A program made the translations under genes and the position numbers. Of a stretch of DNA of 52,431 bases, positions 15,547 to 23,793 are shown one piece after another. A model generated the notes under the pieces. It was not told where the DNA came from and did no database searches. It saw only the letters and a list, made by a program, of their open reading frames with translations. This stretch comes from Siccirubricoccus soli (GTDB taxonomy: Bacteria > Pseudomonadota > Alphaproteobacteria > Acetobacterales > Acetobacteraceae): positions 1 to 52,431 of the forward strand of contig NZ_JAMZIK010000147.1 of NCBI RefSeq assembly GCF_024178315.1. Reading direction: 5' to 3'. The stretch's first letter is position 1; the number at the start of each line of letters is the position of its first letter.

Positions 15547-16458
15547 ATGCGCGACACCCTGCCATCGCTGGCCGGCCTGCACGCCTTCGTCCTGGTGGCG
15601 GAGACCGGCAGCCTGACCACCGCCGCCGAGCGGCTGAGCGTGACCCAGCCGGCCGTCAGCAAGCGCATCCGGGCGCTGGAGGCGCATCTCGGCGCCAGGC
15701 TGCTGCATCGCGGCGCCAATTCGGTGCAGCTCACCGCCGCGGGGAAGGAGTATGCGGCGGCGCTGGGGCAGGCTTTCGATGCCATCCGCGGCGCGACGAG
15801 CACGATCAGCACGCGGCCGAGCGGGCCGCTCCGGGTGCGCGCCTACACGACCTGGGCGTTGCGCTGGCTGATCCCCCGCCTGCCGCGCTTCCGGGCGCGG
15901 CATCCGGGACAGGAGGTGGAGGTCACCACCTCCATCGCGCCGGTGGATTTCGCCCGCGACCCGGTGGATGCCGCCATCCGTTCGGCCGATCATGCGCCGG
16001 CCCCCGGCGCGGAACGGCTGCAGGTGGTAGATGTGGCGCCCTATGCGGCGCCGGGCCTGGCACGGCTGGTCCGGCGCCAGGGGCTGGGCGGGGTGACGCT
16101 GCTGGGCAGCAAGGTGCGGCCGGGCGACTGGGCGCTCTGGGCCGCGGCGGTGGGCCGGCCGCTGCAGGGGCCGCCGCTGCTGTTCGAAAGCACCTCGTTG
16201 GCGGTGCAGGCGGCGCTGGAGGGGCTGGGCGCCGTCATCGCCTCGCCCATGCTGGTGGCGGAGGATGTGCGGCGGCGGCGCCTGCTGCGCATTGCCGCGG
16301 CGGTGGTTGACACCCCCGATTCCTACTGGCTGGTCGTGCCGCCCGGCCGGCCGGGGCCGGCCCTGCAGGCCTTCCGCGCCTGGCTGCTGGAGGAGATCGC
16401 GGCCGAGGCGGCCGGGGCGGATCGTGCCGCGCTGCCCGGCCTCACTCGTGCAGGTTGA
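15547..16458 (+). CDS. LysR-family transcriptional regulator (GcvA-like)
   Basis: 303 aa. The N-terminal winged helix (LHAFVLVAETGSLTTAAERL, then VTQPAVSKRIRALE, about residues 10-48) is followed by a periplasmic-binding-protein-like effector domain. It is divergent from the thiolase/CoA-transferase operon and probably controls it in response to a pathway acid or CoA ester (inference). Its 3' end overlaps the convergent Bug-receptor gene by 17 nt, so antisense transcripts are likely there. Confidence 0.9.
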   Translation: MRDTLPSLAGLHAFVLVAETGSLTTAAERLSVTQPAVSKRIRALEAHLGARLLHRGANSVQLTAAGKEYAAALGQAFDAIRGATSTISTRPSGPLRVRAYTTWALRWLIPRLPRFRARHPGQEVEVTTSIAPVDFARDPVDAAIRSADHAPAPGAERLQVVDVAPYAAPGLARLVRRQGLGGVTLLGSKVRPGDWALWAAAVGRPLQGPPLLFESTSLAVQAALEGLGAVIASPMLVAEDVRRRRLLRIAAAVVDTPDSYWLVVPPGRPGPALQAFRAWLLEEIAAEAAGADRAALPGLTRAG

Positions 16459-17410
16459 AGCGGCGGATCACCGCCTCCGCCCGCGCCTTGTCCTGCAGCA
16501 CCAGCGCGCGGAAGCTGTCCGGATCCGTGCGCTCCGCCGCCTCGACGCCGGACTCGCCGAGCTTCCGCCGCAGCTCCGCATCCGCCAGCGCCGCGTTCAG
16601 TGCCGCGCCCAGCCCCTCGACGATCTCCGGCGGCGTGCCGCTGCGCACTTCCAGCCCCGTCCAGGTGAAGGAGATCAGGTTGGGGAAGCCCTGCGCTACG
16701 GTGGTGGCCACGTCGGGCAGCGCCGCCAGGGGCGTGCGGTAGCTCACCGCGATCGCCCGCAGCTCGCCCGAGCGCACCGCCGCCTGGATGCCCGGCAACG
16801 GGATGAGATAGGCATGCAGCCGCCCGGCCAGCAGGTCGGTCATCAGCGGGCCGGTGCCGCGGTAGCGCACCTCCTCCACCTCGATCCCCAGCTCCTGCCC
16901 CACCAGATGCGTGGTGTAGCTGATGCTGGGCGAGCCGAAGCGCAGCGGCTCGCTGCGGCTGCGGCCATAGGCCTGCAGCTCCCGCAAATTGTGTGCCGGC
17001 ACGGAAGGGTGCACGACCAGCACGTTCGGGCTGACGCCGACCAGCCCGACCGGGGCAAGCACTTCCAGCGGGTCGAAGCTCATCGGCGTGCCGAGCGCGC
17101 GGGCGACCAGCACCGCGGCGGTGGAGAACATCACGGAATAGCCATCGGCCGGCGCCTGCAGGACCGACTGGATGGCCGGTAGCCCGCCGCCGCCGCCACG
17201 GTTCTCCACCACGATCTGCTGGGCCAGTTCGGCGCCGAGGCGGGTGGCGACGGCGCGGGCGGTGATGTCGGTGCCGCCGCCGGCGGCGTAGCCCACCACC
17301 AGCCGGATGGGGCGGTCCGGATAGGCGGCGAGGGCTGGGCTCGCCCATCCGCCGGCCGCCAGCGCGAGCAGCCCGCGGCGTGACCGGGAAGGCAGGCTGG
17401 TGCCTGGCAT
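16442..17410 (-). CDS. Tripartite tricarboxylate receptor family protein (Bug/TctC)
   Basis: 322 aa, periplasmic solute receptor. An RR-containing signal peptide (SRSRRGLLALAAGGWASPALA) precedes the Bug core, with IRLVVGYAAGGGTDITAR, IVVENRGGGGG, PADGYSVMF and VRYRGTGPLMTDLLAG. The start ATG 17410 has GGAGG 7 nt upstream. No membrane subunits (TctA/TctB) are nearby, so it is an orphan receptor that may share a permease or serve in sensing. It is divergent from a luciferase-like oxidoreductase gene (140-nt gap) and convergent with lysR. Confidence 0.93.
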   Translation of the reverse strand: MPGTSLPSRSRRGLLALAAGGWASPALAAYPDRPIRLVVGYAAGGGTDITARAVATRLGAELAQQIVVENRGGGGGLPAIQSVLQAPADGYSVMFSTAAVLVARALGTPMSFDPLEVLAPVGLVGVSPNVLVVHPSVPAHNLRELQAYGRSRSEPLRFGSPSISYTTHLVGQELGIEVEEVRYRGTGPLMTDLLAGRLHAYLIPLPGIQAAVRSGELRAIAVSYRTPLAALPDVATTVAQGFPNLISFTWTGLEVRSGTPPEIVEGLGAALNAALADAELRRKLGESGVEAAERTDPDSFRALVLQDKARAEAVIRRFNLHE

Positions 17411-17549
17411 GCTGTTTCCTCCGTCTTTCAGGGCACTTTGGCGCTTCCGCACGCCCCGGTTCAACGGGGGCGGCGTGGCCTTGGCGAGATGGCGGGAGCG
17501 GCTAGGCTGCACCGGTCGCCACCCGGCGGCCGAGGAAGGGGGCATTGGC

Positions 17550-18611
17550 ATGCGTGTTGGGATCAACCTGCCGGTCGAGGATTGGCGCCGCTGCGGCCCG
17601 GTGGCCGCCGCCGCCGAGGCCGCCGGGATCGACCTCGTCACCACGAACGAGAACAAGCACGAGCCCTTCACGCCACTGGCCTTCGCCGGGCTCGCCACCA
17701 CGCGGCTGGAGCTGGCAACGAGCGTCGCCATCGCCTTTCCCCGCAGTCCGATGATCGTGGCGAGCATGAGCTGGGAACTGGCGCGCCATACCGGCGGGCG
17801 CTTCGTGCTCGGCCTCGGCACCCAGGTGCGCGCGCATAACGAGCGCCGCTTCAGCGTGCCCTGGGTGGCCCCCGCGGCGCGCATGGGCGAGTATGTGCAG
17901 GCGCTGCGCGCGATCTGGGAGTGCTGGGAGACTGGCGGGAAGCTGGACTATGCCGGCGAGCATTACCGCTTCAGCCTGATGAATGAGGGCTTCTCGCCCG
18001 GCCCCAACCACTTGCCGATGCCGCCGGTGACCATCGCCGCCGTCGGGCCGCTGATGCTGCGCACCGCGGCGCGGCTCTGCGACGGCGTGCGGCTGCACAG
18101 CTTCGCCACCCGCGCCTATCTGGAGAATCAGGTGGGGCCCATGATCGCCAAGGGGCTCGCCGAGGCCGGCATGCCGCGCGAGGCCTTCGAGGTGAGCGGC
18201 GGCGGCTTCGTCGCCACCGGGCCGGATGCGGCGGCGGTGCAGGCGGAGGCGGAGCGGATTCGCGGCCGCGTCGCCTGGTACGCCTCCACCCCCGCCTACC
18301 GCACGGTGCTGGAGGAGCATGGGCTCGGAGAACTCGGCCTGCGCCTCTCCGCCATGGCGCGGCGGAACGAGTTCAGCGAGATGGCCGCGCTCATCCCGGA
18401 CGAGGTGCTGCACCTCTTCGCCGCGATCGGCCGCTATGACGAGATCGCCGAGCGCATCGCCGCGCGCTTCGGCGGGCTGGTGGACACCGTCGTCATCCCC
18501 TTCCCGGCGGAGGTGGATCCGGGCGCCGTCCGCGCCGTGGTGCGGGAGGTGCAAGCGATCCCGGCGCGGTTCACGGGCTTCCAAACGCAGCGGCCGGCGC
18601 CGGGCGGCTAG
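17550..18611 (+). CDS. LLM-class flavin-dependent oxidoreductase
   Basis: 353 aa, bacterial-luciferase-like TIM barrel that uses FMN or F420. Family features include MRVGINLPVEDW at the N-terminus, LELATSVAIAFPRSP, the glycine-rich phosphate-binding segment RFVLGLGTQVRAHNERR and PVTIAAVGPLMLRTAARLCDGV. The ATG at 17550 follows GAGGAAGGGGG. The family includes monooxygenases and F420-dependent reductases, and sequence alone does not give the substrate. The divergent Bug receptor next door might supply it. Confidence 0.88.
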   Translation: MRVGINLPVEDWRRCGPVAAAAEAAGIDLVTTNENKHEPFTPLAFAGLATTRLELATSVAIAFPRSPMIVASMSWELARHTGGRFVLGLGTQVRAHNERRFSVPWVAPAARMGEYVQALRAIWECWETGGKLDYAGEHYRFSLMNEGFSPGPNHLPMPPVTIAAVGPLMLRTAARLCDGVRLHSFATRAYLENQVGPMIAKGLAEAGMPREAFEVSGGGFVATGPDAAAVQAEAERIRGRVAWYASTPAYRTVLEEHGLGELGLRLSAMARRNEFSEMAALIPDEVLHLFAAIGRYDEIAERIAARFGGLVDTVVIPFPAEVDPGAVRAVVREVQAIPARFTGFQTQRPAPGG

Positions 18612-18809
18612 GCACGACGACCAGACCTGCCTTTGCGCGGCGTCCTTCGGCGGCCAGACGCCCGAATACGGCAAGCGGATGGCGCGGCGGACCTGCGCGG
18701 CGGCGGACCGCACCGGCCACGCGATCCTGCCGATCACGGGACGGAACCCGGCCTCCCCGACCGCCGGGGCGCAGGCCTTGCTGAAGCTGCTGTCCGAGAT
18801 GAGGCCCTA
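18612..18809. other. Gene-free interval before the repeat elements
   Basis: About 200 nt downstream of the LLM oxidoreductase. A short open frame ending at 18810 has no recognisable domain or ribosome-binding site. It is followed by a 101-bp element and a 160-bp palindromic element, so the whole interval 18612-19184 is a repeat-bearing intergenic island. Confidence 0.4.
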
Positions 18810-18910
18810 GCGCATGCTGCGTTCGCTTGCGCTCACGCAGCATGCTCTGGGCCGTTGTTTTGCGGGCATCTTCACGCGTTCAGATGATTCCATCTGAACG
18901 CGATCTGCTC
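18810..18910 (-). mobile_element. 101-bp TA-flanked double-hairpin element, copy A
   Basis: Exactly 101 bp between TA dinucleotides (18808-18809, 18911-18912). It is identical to copy B (43815-43915) at 97 of 101 positions. Hairpin 1 has arms 18808-18822 and 18835-18849 around a 12-nt loop, with two mismatches at the base compared with the perfect stem of copy B. Hairpin 2 is a perfect 12-bp stem (CGCGTTCAGATG, 18875-18886; CATCTGAACGCG, 18891-18902) with an ATTC loop. Strand is given relative to copy C. No coding capacity, so movement would need a transposase in trans. Confidence 0.85.
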
Positions 18911-18912
18911 TA

Positions 18913-19072
18913 GGCCTGTTAGGGAATGGGTGAGGCGGAGGGCTGGCGAGGGGTTTTTGGTGCTGGGCAGGAGGGCGGCGCAGCCAAGGCTGGTTGCCTT
19001 GGCGGGCCGACCGACGCCCCCGGCGCGAAAAAGACCCGCCGGACCGACCCGAGGCCCATTCCCTAACAGGCC
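18913..19072. mobile_element. 160-bp palindromic element with 18-bp terminal inverted repeats (MITE-like)
   Basis: GGCCTGTTAGGGAATGGG (18913-18930) is repeated perfectly in inverse at 19055-19072. The exact centre is an 8-bp hairpin, GCCAAGGC (18983-18990) and GCCTTGGC (18996-19003), with a TGGTT loop. The intervening arms are imperfectly complementary, so the whole element can fold as one long hairpin. It begins immediately after the TA flanking copy A of the 101-bp element. No reading frame and no clear target duplication were seen. It occurs once in the window. Confidence 0.75.
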
Positions 19073-19184
19073 GTAGGGCTGATCGGGAGGCGAAGGGCAT
19101 GAGGCAGGCCGTGAAGGCGTCGAGGCCGGAACGGCAGGGCCGCATCCGCGGCCCGGCGCCCTTCGAGCAATCGGCCTAGCGGAA

Positions 19185-20549
19185 TCAGGCTGAGCGGCGC
19201 GCTGGCGGCACCGCGCCGGCTTCCTCCCGCGGCCGGACCAACTCCGTCTGTCCCGGCACACGCGCGGCATTGCCGCCCTGTGGCTCGCGGCCGGTGATCA
19301 GCCGGGCGCCGCGCTGGAAGGTGAGGTAGCTCCAGAGCCATTCGAAGGAGACGACGACCCGGCTGCGGAAGCCGATCAGGTACCAGATATGGGCAATCCC
19401 CCAGAACCACCAGCCGATCAGCCCCGTCAGCCGGATGCCGTCCAGCGCCACCACGGCGGAGCGCCGGCCGATGGTCGCCAGGTCGCCATGGTGGCGGTAG
19501 GCGAAGGGGCCGGGTTCCGGGGCACCGGCGGCACGTGCTGCCAGGATGCGGCCGACATGGCGGCCCATCTGCTTGGCCGCCGGTGCCGTGCCGGGTATGG
19601 CCCGGCCCCTGGCATCGGTAACGGCCGCCAGGTCGCCGACGGCAAAGATCCCAGGCTGCCCCGGCACGGTCAGGTCCGGCCCCACGCGGATGCGCCCAGC
19701 CCGGTCGCGCTCGGCGCCGATCCAGGCCCCGGCCGGGGAGGCGACGACGCCGGCCGCCCAGACGATGGTGCCGGCGGCGATCCGCTCCGGGCCGCATTCC
19801 ACGGCGGTCGCGCTGCAGCCGGTGACGCGGGTGCCGGTCAGCACCTGCACGCCCATGCGCTCCAACGAGGCGCGGGCGGTGGCGCTCAGCTCCTCCGGAA
19901 AGCTCGGCAGCAGCCGCGGCCCGGCCTCCACCAGCACCACCCGCGCCGCCGCCGGGTCGATGCGGCGGAATTCCTGCGGCATGGCGTGTCGCGCCAGCTC
20001 CACCATCGCCCCGGCCAGCTCGACGCCGGTCGGCCCGCCGCCGATGACGACGAAGGTCAGCAGCCGGCGACGTTCTTCGGCATCCGCAGTGACTTCGGCG
20101 CGCTCGAAGGCTAGCAGCAGGCGGCGGCGAATGTCGGTCGCGTCCTCGATGGTCTTGAGCCCGGGGGCGACCGGGGCCCATTCGTCATGGCCGAAATAGG
20201 AATGCGTCGCGCCGGTCGCCAGCACCAGCGCATCATAGGGGATCGCCAGGTCCTCGCCGGCCCGGACGACCCGCGCCGCGGTGTCGATGCCGGTCACCTC
20301 CGCCAGCACCACGGTGAGGTTGCGCTGGCGGCGGAAGATGGTGCGGATCGGCCAAGCGATGTCGCCGGGCGAGAGCGCCGCAGTCGCCACCTGGTAGAGC
20401 AGGGGCTGGAAAAGATGGTGGTTGTGGCGGTCCACCAGCGTGATCTCGCAGGGCGCGCGGGCCATGGCGCGGGCCGCTTCCAGCCCGGCGAACCCGGCGC
20501 CGATGATGACTACGCGAAGCGGCTTCGCCCCGCCTGCTTGCTGCGCCAC
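19185..20549 (-). CDS. ndh: Type II NADH dehydrogenase (NDH-2)
   Basis: 454 aa, membrane-associated single-subunit NADH:quinone oxidoreductase that does not pump protons. Two dinucleotide folds are seen: VVIIGAGFAGLEAAR for FAD and FVVIGGGPTGVELAGA for NADH. GIFAVGDLAAV is the FAD-binding ATG-like motif, and the C-terminal hydrophobic stretch (LIGWWFWGIAHIWYLIGF) is typical of the amphipathic membrane anchor. The start GTG 20549 has GGAG 7 nt upstream; a longer in-frame ATG at 20633 is possible but adds an atypical tail. Divergent from hflX. Confidence 0.92.
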   Translation of the reverse strand: MAQQAGGAKPLRVVIIGAGFAGLEAARAMARAPCEITLVDRHNHHLFQPLLYQVATAALSPGDIAWPIRTIFRRQRNLTVVLAEVTGIDTAARVVRAGEDLAIPYDALVLATGATHSYFGHDEWAPVAPGLKTIEDATDIRRRLLLAFERAEVTADAEERRRLLTFVVIGGGPTGVELAGAMVELARHAMPQEFRRIDPAAARVVLVEAGPRLLPSFPEELSATARASLERMGVQVLTGTRVTGCSATAVECGPERIAAGTIVWAAGVVASPAGAWIGAERDRAGRIRVGPDLTVPGQPGIFAVGDLAAVTDARGRAIPGTAPAAKQMGRHVGRILAARAAGAPEPGPFAYRHHGDLATIGRRSAVVALDGIRLTGLIGWWFWGIAHIWYLIGFRSRVVVSFEWLWSYLTFQRGARLITGREPQGGNAARVPGQTELVRPREEAGAVPPARRSA

Positions 20550-20691
20550 GCCGTCTCTCCCGTCCCGGACAGTGGCGTAACCGCCGGAGATGCCCGGCGT
20601 TGCCGACACGCCCGGCCATTCCGCCTGCCGCATGCGACACCGCGGCGCCGACGCGCGTTGGCTATGCCCAGCCCAGCAGCGGGAGGCGAGT

Positions 20692-21996
20692 ATGAGCGAT
20701 CAAGGGGCCCACCCCACCGTCGAGCCGCCGATGCGCACCGCGGTGGTCCTGCCCTGGCAGGAAGACGGTCAGGCGCGCAGCGCCGAGGCCCGGCTGGCCG
20801 AGGCGGTCGAGCTCACCCGCTCGATCGGCGTCGATATCGTTCACACGGCGACGCCGCCGCTGCGGGCGGCGCAGCCGGCGACGCTGCTTGGCTCCGGCCA
20901 GGTGGCGGCGCTGGGGGAGGCGATCGCCGCGCAGCGCATCGGCCTCGTCGTGGTCGATGCCTCGCTGTCCCCAGTGCAGCAGCGCAACCTGGAACAGGCT
21001 TGGCGCTGCAAGGTGATCGACCGCACCGGCCTGATCCTCGACATCTTCGGCGAGCGGGCGCGGACCCGCGAGGGCGCGCTGCAGGTGGAGCTGGCGCATC
21101 TGCAGTACCAGCGCAGCAGGCTGGTACGGTCCTGGACCCATCTCGGGCGGCAGCGCGGCGGCTTCGGCTGCCTCGGCGGCCCTGGCGAGACCCAGCTCGA
21201 AACCGACCGGCGGGTGATTGGCGAGCGCATCGCTCGGCTGCGACAGGAGATCGAAGAGGTGCGGCGCACCCGCGGGCTGCATCGGGAGGCGCGGCGGCGC
21301 GTGCCCTTCCCGCTGGTCGCCCTGGTCGGCTACACCACTGCCGGCAAGTCCACGCTGTTCAACGCCCTGACCGGCGCCGAGGCGGAGGCGGCGGACAGGC
21401 TCTTCGCCACGCTCGACCCGACGCTGCGCAGCATCACCCTGCCCTCGGGCCGCAGGGCGATACTTTCCGACACCGTCGGCTTCATCAGCGCGCTGCCGAC
21501 CGAGCTGGTTGCCGCCTTCCGCGCGACGCTGGAGGAGGTGGCGGAGGCCGACATCCTGCTGCACGTCCGCAACGCCGCGCATCCGGACAGCGATGCCCAG
21601 CGCGCCGATGTGGTGGCGGTACTGAACGGCATGGCGAAGGAGGGGCGGCTGGCGGCCGATTGGGAGCGCCACACGATCGAGGTGCTGAACAAGGCCGATC
21701 TGGTCGGCGGCGTGGCGCAATTCGGGTCGCGCCCGGGCGCGGTCGCCGTCTCCGGCCTGACCGGGCAAGGGCTTTCGGTGCTGGCGGCCGCGATCGATGC
21801 GCGGCTCTCGGAGGGGCTGGTCACCGTCGGCTACGACATCCCGACCTCGGACGGCGCGCAGCTCGCCTGGCTCTATGGGCATGGCGAAGTGATCGGGCGG
21901 CAGGACAGCGACGAGACGATCCATGTCACGGTGCGCCTCGACGCCCGCGACCGCGCCCGCTTCGAGCGGGAGCGGCAGGCCGGGCCCGAACGCTGA
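20692..21996 (+). CDS. hflX: Ribosome-associated GTPase HflX
   Basis: 434 aa. The N-terminal HflX domain (ATLLGSGQVAALGEAI, VVVDASLSPVQQRNLE) and the conserved linker GGPGETQLETDRR precede the GTPase domain: G1 GYTTAGKST, the DRLFATLDPTLR switch I, G3 SDTVGFI and G4 NKAD. HflX splits stalled or vacant 70S ribosomes under stress (family knowledge). ATG 20692 has a strong GGGAGG Shine-Dalgarno. It is not next to hfq, its common neighbour in proteobacteria. Confidence 0.96.
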   Translation: MSDQGAHPTVEPPMRTAVVLPWQEDGQARSAEARLAEAVELTRSIGVDIVHTATPPLRAAQPATLLGSGQVAALGEAIAAQRIGLVVVDASLSPVQQRNLEQAWRCKVIDRTGLILDIFGERARTREGALQVELAHLQYQRSRLVRSWTHLGRQRGGFGCLGGPGETQLETDRRVIGERIARLRQEIEEVRRTRGLHREARRRVPFPLVALVGYTTAGKSTLFNALTGAEAEAADRLFATLDPTLRSITLPSGRRAILSDTVGFISALPTELVAAFRATLEEVAEADILLHVRNAAHPDSDAQRADVVAVLNGMAKEGRLAADWERHTIEVLNKADLVGGVAQFGSRPGAVAVSGLTGQGLSVLAAAIDARLSEGLVTVGYDIPTSDGAQLAWLYGHGEVIGRQDSDETIHVTVRLDARDRARFERERQAGPER

Positions 21997-22198
21997 CGGG
22001 CGCCGGCGCATCCGCACCGCCCACCGTAGCCGAGCTCCAGCCTCACCGCCAGCATCCCGCAGGGGGGGGCTTGGCCGCCGCTCCGGCAGGGCGGTGGCGG
22101 CCGTGCCGAAGTCCTGCGCTGGCAGCGCCCCGGCCTGGCCGCCACCGGGGGGCAGGGCGGCTGCCTGCCGCCGGTCATGCCCCCCTGCGAGCCTCGCC

Positions 22199-23326
22199 TC
22201 AGGCCACCGCCCGCAGGTCGATGCGCCGGCTGGCCACGGCCGCGAGACTGGTGCCGGCGCCGTTCAGCATCGCCGGGATGCGCATGGCGGAGCGGCGCAG
22301 GCCAGGCAGGTCGCGATAGATGGCAAGGTAGTCGAGCGCCATCCGCTCCGCGGTGAAGCGGTCCTCGAAGCTGGCGCGCACCCTGGCGCGGTCGAGCCGG
22401 TCGAGCTGGCGCACGGCGGCGACGGCGGCGTCGATGTCCTGCACGATGAAGCCGGTGATGCCGTCCTCGATCACCTCGGGCACGGAGCCGTTGCGGAAGG
22501 CGATGACCGGCGTGCCGCAGGCCATGGCCTCGATCATCACCAGGCCGAAGGGCTCGGGCCAGTCGATCGGGAAAAGCAGCGCGCGGGCATTGCCGAGGAA
22601 ATCGGCCTTCCGGCGCTCGTCGATCTCGCCGATGAACTCGACCTCGGGGTGCCGCGCCACCATCGGGCCGATCACCTCCTCCCAATAGGCCTGGTCGGCC
22701 TTGTCGATCTTGGCGGCGATCCTGAGCTTCAGCCCGGCGCGCGCGGCGATCTCGATGGCGCGGTCGGGCCGCTTCTCCGGGGAGATGCGGCCGAGGAAGG
22801 CGAGGTAGTCGCCCTTCGGGTTGGCGGTGAAGGGCAGGAGGGTTCTCGGCAGGCCGTGATGCACGGTGCCGGCCCAGTTCACCGGCGGCATCGGCCGGCG
22901 CTGGTCGTCGGAGATCGAGACAAGGGGGTAGTGCGGAAAGGCGGTGTAGAAGGGCCTGAGATCGGGCAGGTCCAGCCGGCCGTGCAGCGTCGTCACCATG
23001 CGGTCGGCGAAGGCGTGGGCGAGCGGGTAGTGCAGGTAGTCGACATGGAAATGCAGCACGTCGAATTCCTCGGCACGCTGGCGCACGGCTTCCAGCATCG
23101 TCATGTGGTAGGGCAGCGGGTCCCTGACCGCCGGGTTGAGCCGCAGGGCCATGTCGCAGGCGGGCACGAGCTCGGCCCGCGTCGTTGAGTCCCCGCTCGC
23201 GAACAGCGTGACCTCATGGCCCAGCCGGACCAGCTCCTCGGTGAGATAGGACACGATGCGTTCCGTGCCGCCATAGAGCCGTGGCGGGCAGCATTCCGCG
23301 AGCGGGGCGATCTGGGCGATCTTCAT
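22199..23326 (-). CDS. Glycosyltransferase family 4 protein
   Basis: 375 aa, GT-B retaining glycosyltransferase. MKIAQIAPLAECCPPRLYGG begins the acceptor domain. The donor domain holds FLGRISPEKRPDRAIEIA and the EX7E motif EPFGLVMIE followed by AMACGTPVIA. The start ATG 23326 has AGGAGG 8 nt upstream; TTG 23332 is too close to that site. No polysaccharide genes flank it, so the acceptor is unknown. It is convergent with hflX across about 200 gene-free nt. Confidence 0.92.
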   Translation of the reverse strand: MKIAQIAPLAECCPPRLYGGTERIVSYLTEELVRLGHEVTLFASGDSTTRAELVPACDMALRLNPAVRDPLPYHMTMLEAVRQRAEEFDVLHFHVDYLHYPLAHAFADRMVTTLHGRLDLPDLRPFYTAFPHYPLVSISDDQRRPMPPVNWAGTVHHGLPRTLLPFTANPKGDYLAFLGRISPEKRPDRAIEIAARAGLKLRIAAKIDKADQAYWEEVIGPMVARHPEVEFIGEIDERRKADFLGNARALLFPIDWPEPFGLVMIEAMACGTPVIAFRNGSVPEVIEDGITGFIVQDIDAAVAAVRQLDRLDRARVRASFEDRFTAERMALDYLAIYRDLPGLRRSAMRIPAMLNGAGTSLAAVASRRIDLRAVA

Positions 23327-23793
23327 CGGCAAAACCTCCTCGATCCGAGCAAAGCATTGACAATGAGCGCATATCGGAGGGGTTCGGGCCGCCCTTGGGG
23401 CGCGGCCGTCGCTCCTCTCGGCCTGGGGGAGCCGCGATCCCGCCGCCGGGGCCGGACGCGCCCCGGAAATGGCCCGTCCGGCGGGTGCCGCGACAGGCCG
23501 ATGGCGGGAGTGGCCCCGAGGAAACGGACCCTCCTTCTGCCGGTGGTGCCATGAAGATACGGCCGGGGACCCCGGCCGTATCGCGACGGAGTTAGGCGCG
23601 GGAGAAGCTCATTCAAGAGCGGGAGCGGCAGCGGTCGCCCCTTGCCAGGAGAGTGCCGGCTGGCGCCGCATGGCCGGCGGGTTCGGCCTGCTCCGGAGGG
23701 CGGCAGCGAGGCCCGCTTCCCCCGATGCTCCCTGGCACGGAGCCACGGAGCGGCCAGCGCGCCCCGCAGGGCGCGCTGCCATTCCCCCCTCGG
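23327..23793. other. Gene-free interval with one strong hairpin (23556-23582)
   Basis: No coding frame is convincing. GATACGGCCGG (23556-23566) and CCGGCCGTATC (23572-23582) form a perfect 11-bp stem with a 5-nt loop. The following bases hold no T-run in either direction, so it may be a factor-dependent terminator for the leftward MmgE operon or a regulatory hairpin. Confidence 0.5.

Noticed and set aside
18911..19075. TA target duplication around the 160-bp palindromic element
   Set aside because: The left flank ends in TA, but on the right TA comes only after an extra G, so no convincing duplication exists.
22062..22069. G8 homopolymer between hflX and the glycosyltransferase
   Set aside because: Intergenic and not near a start or promoter; no evidence for phase variation.
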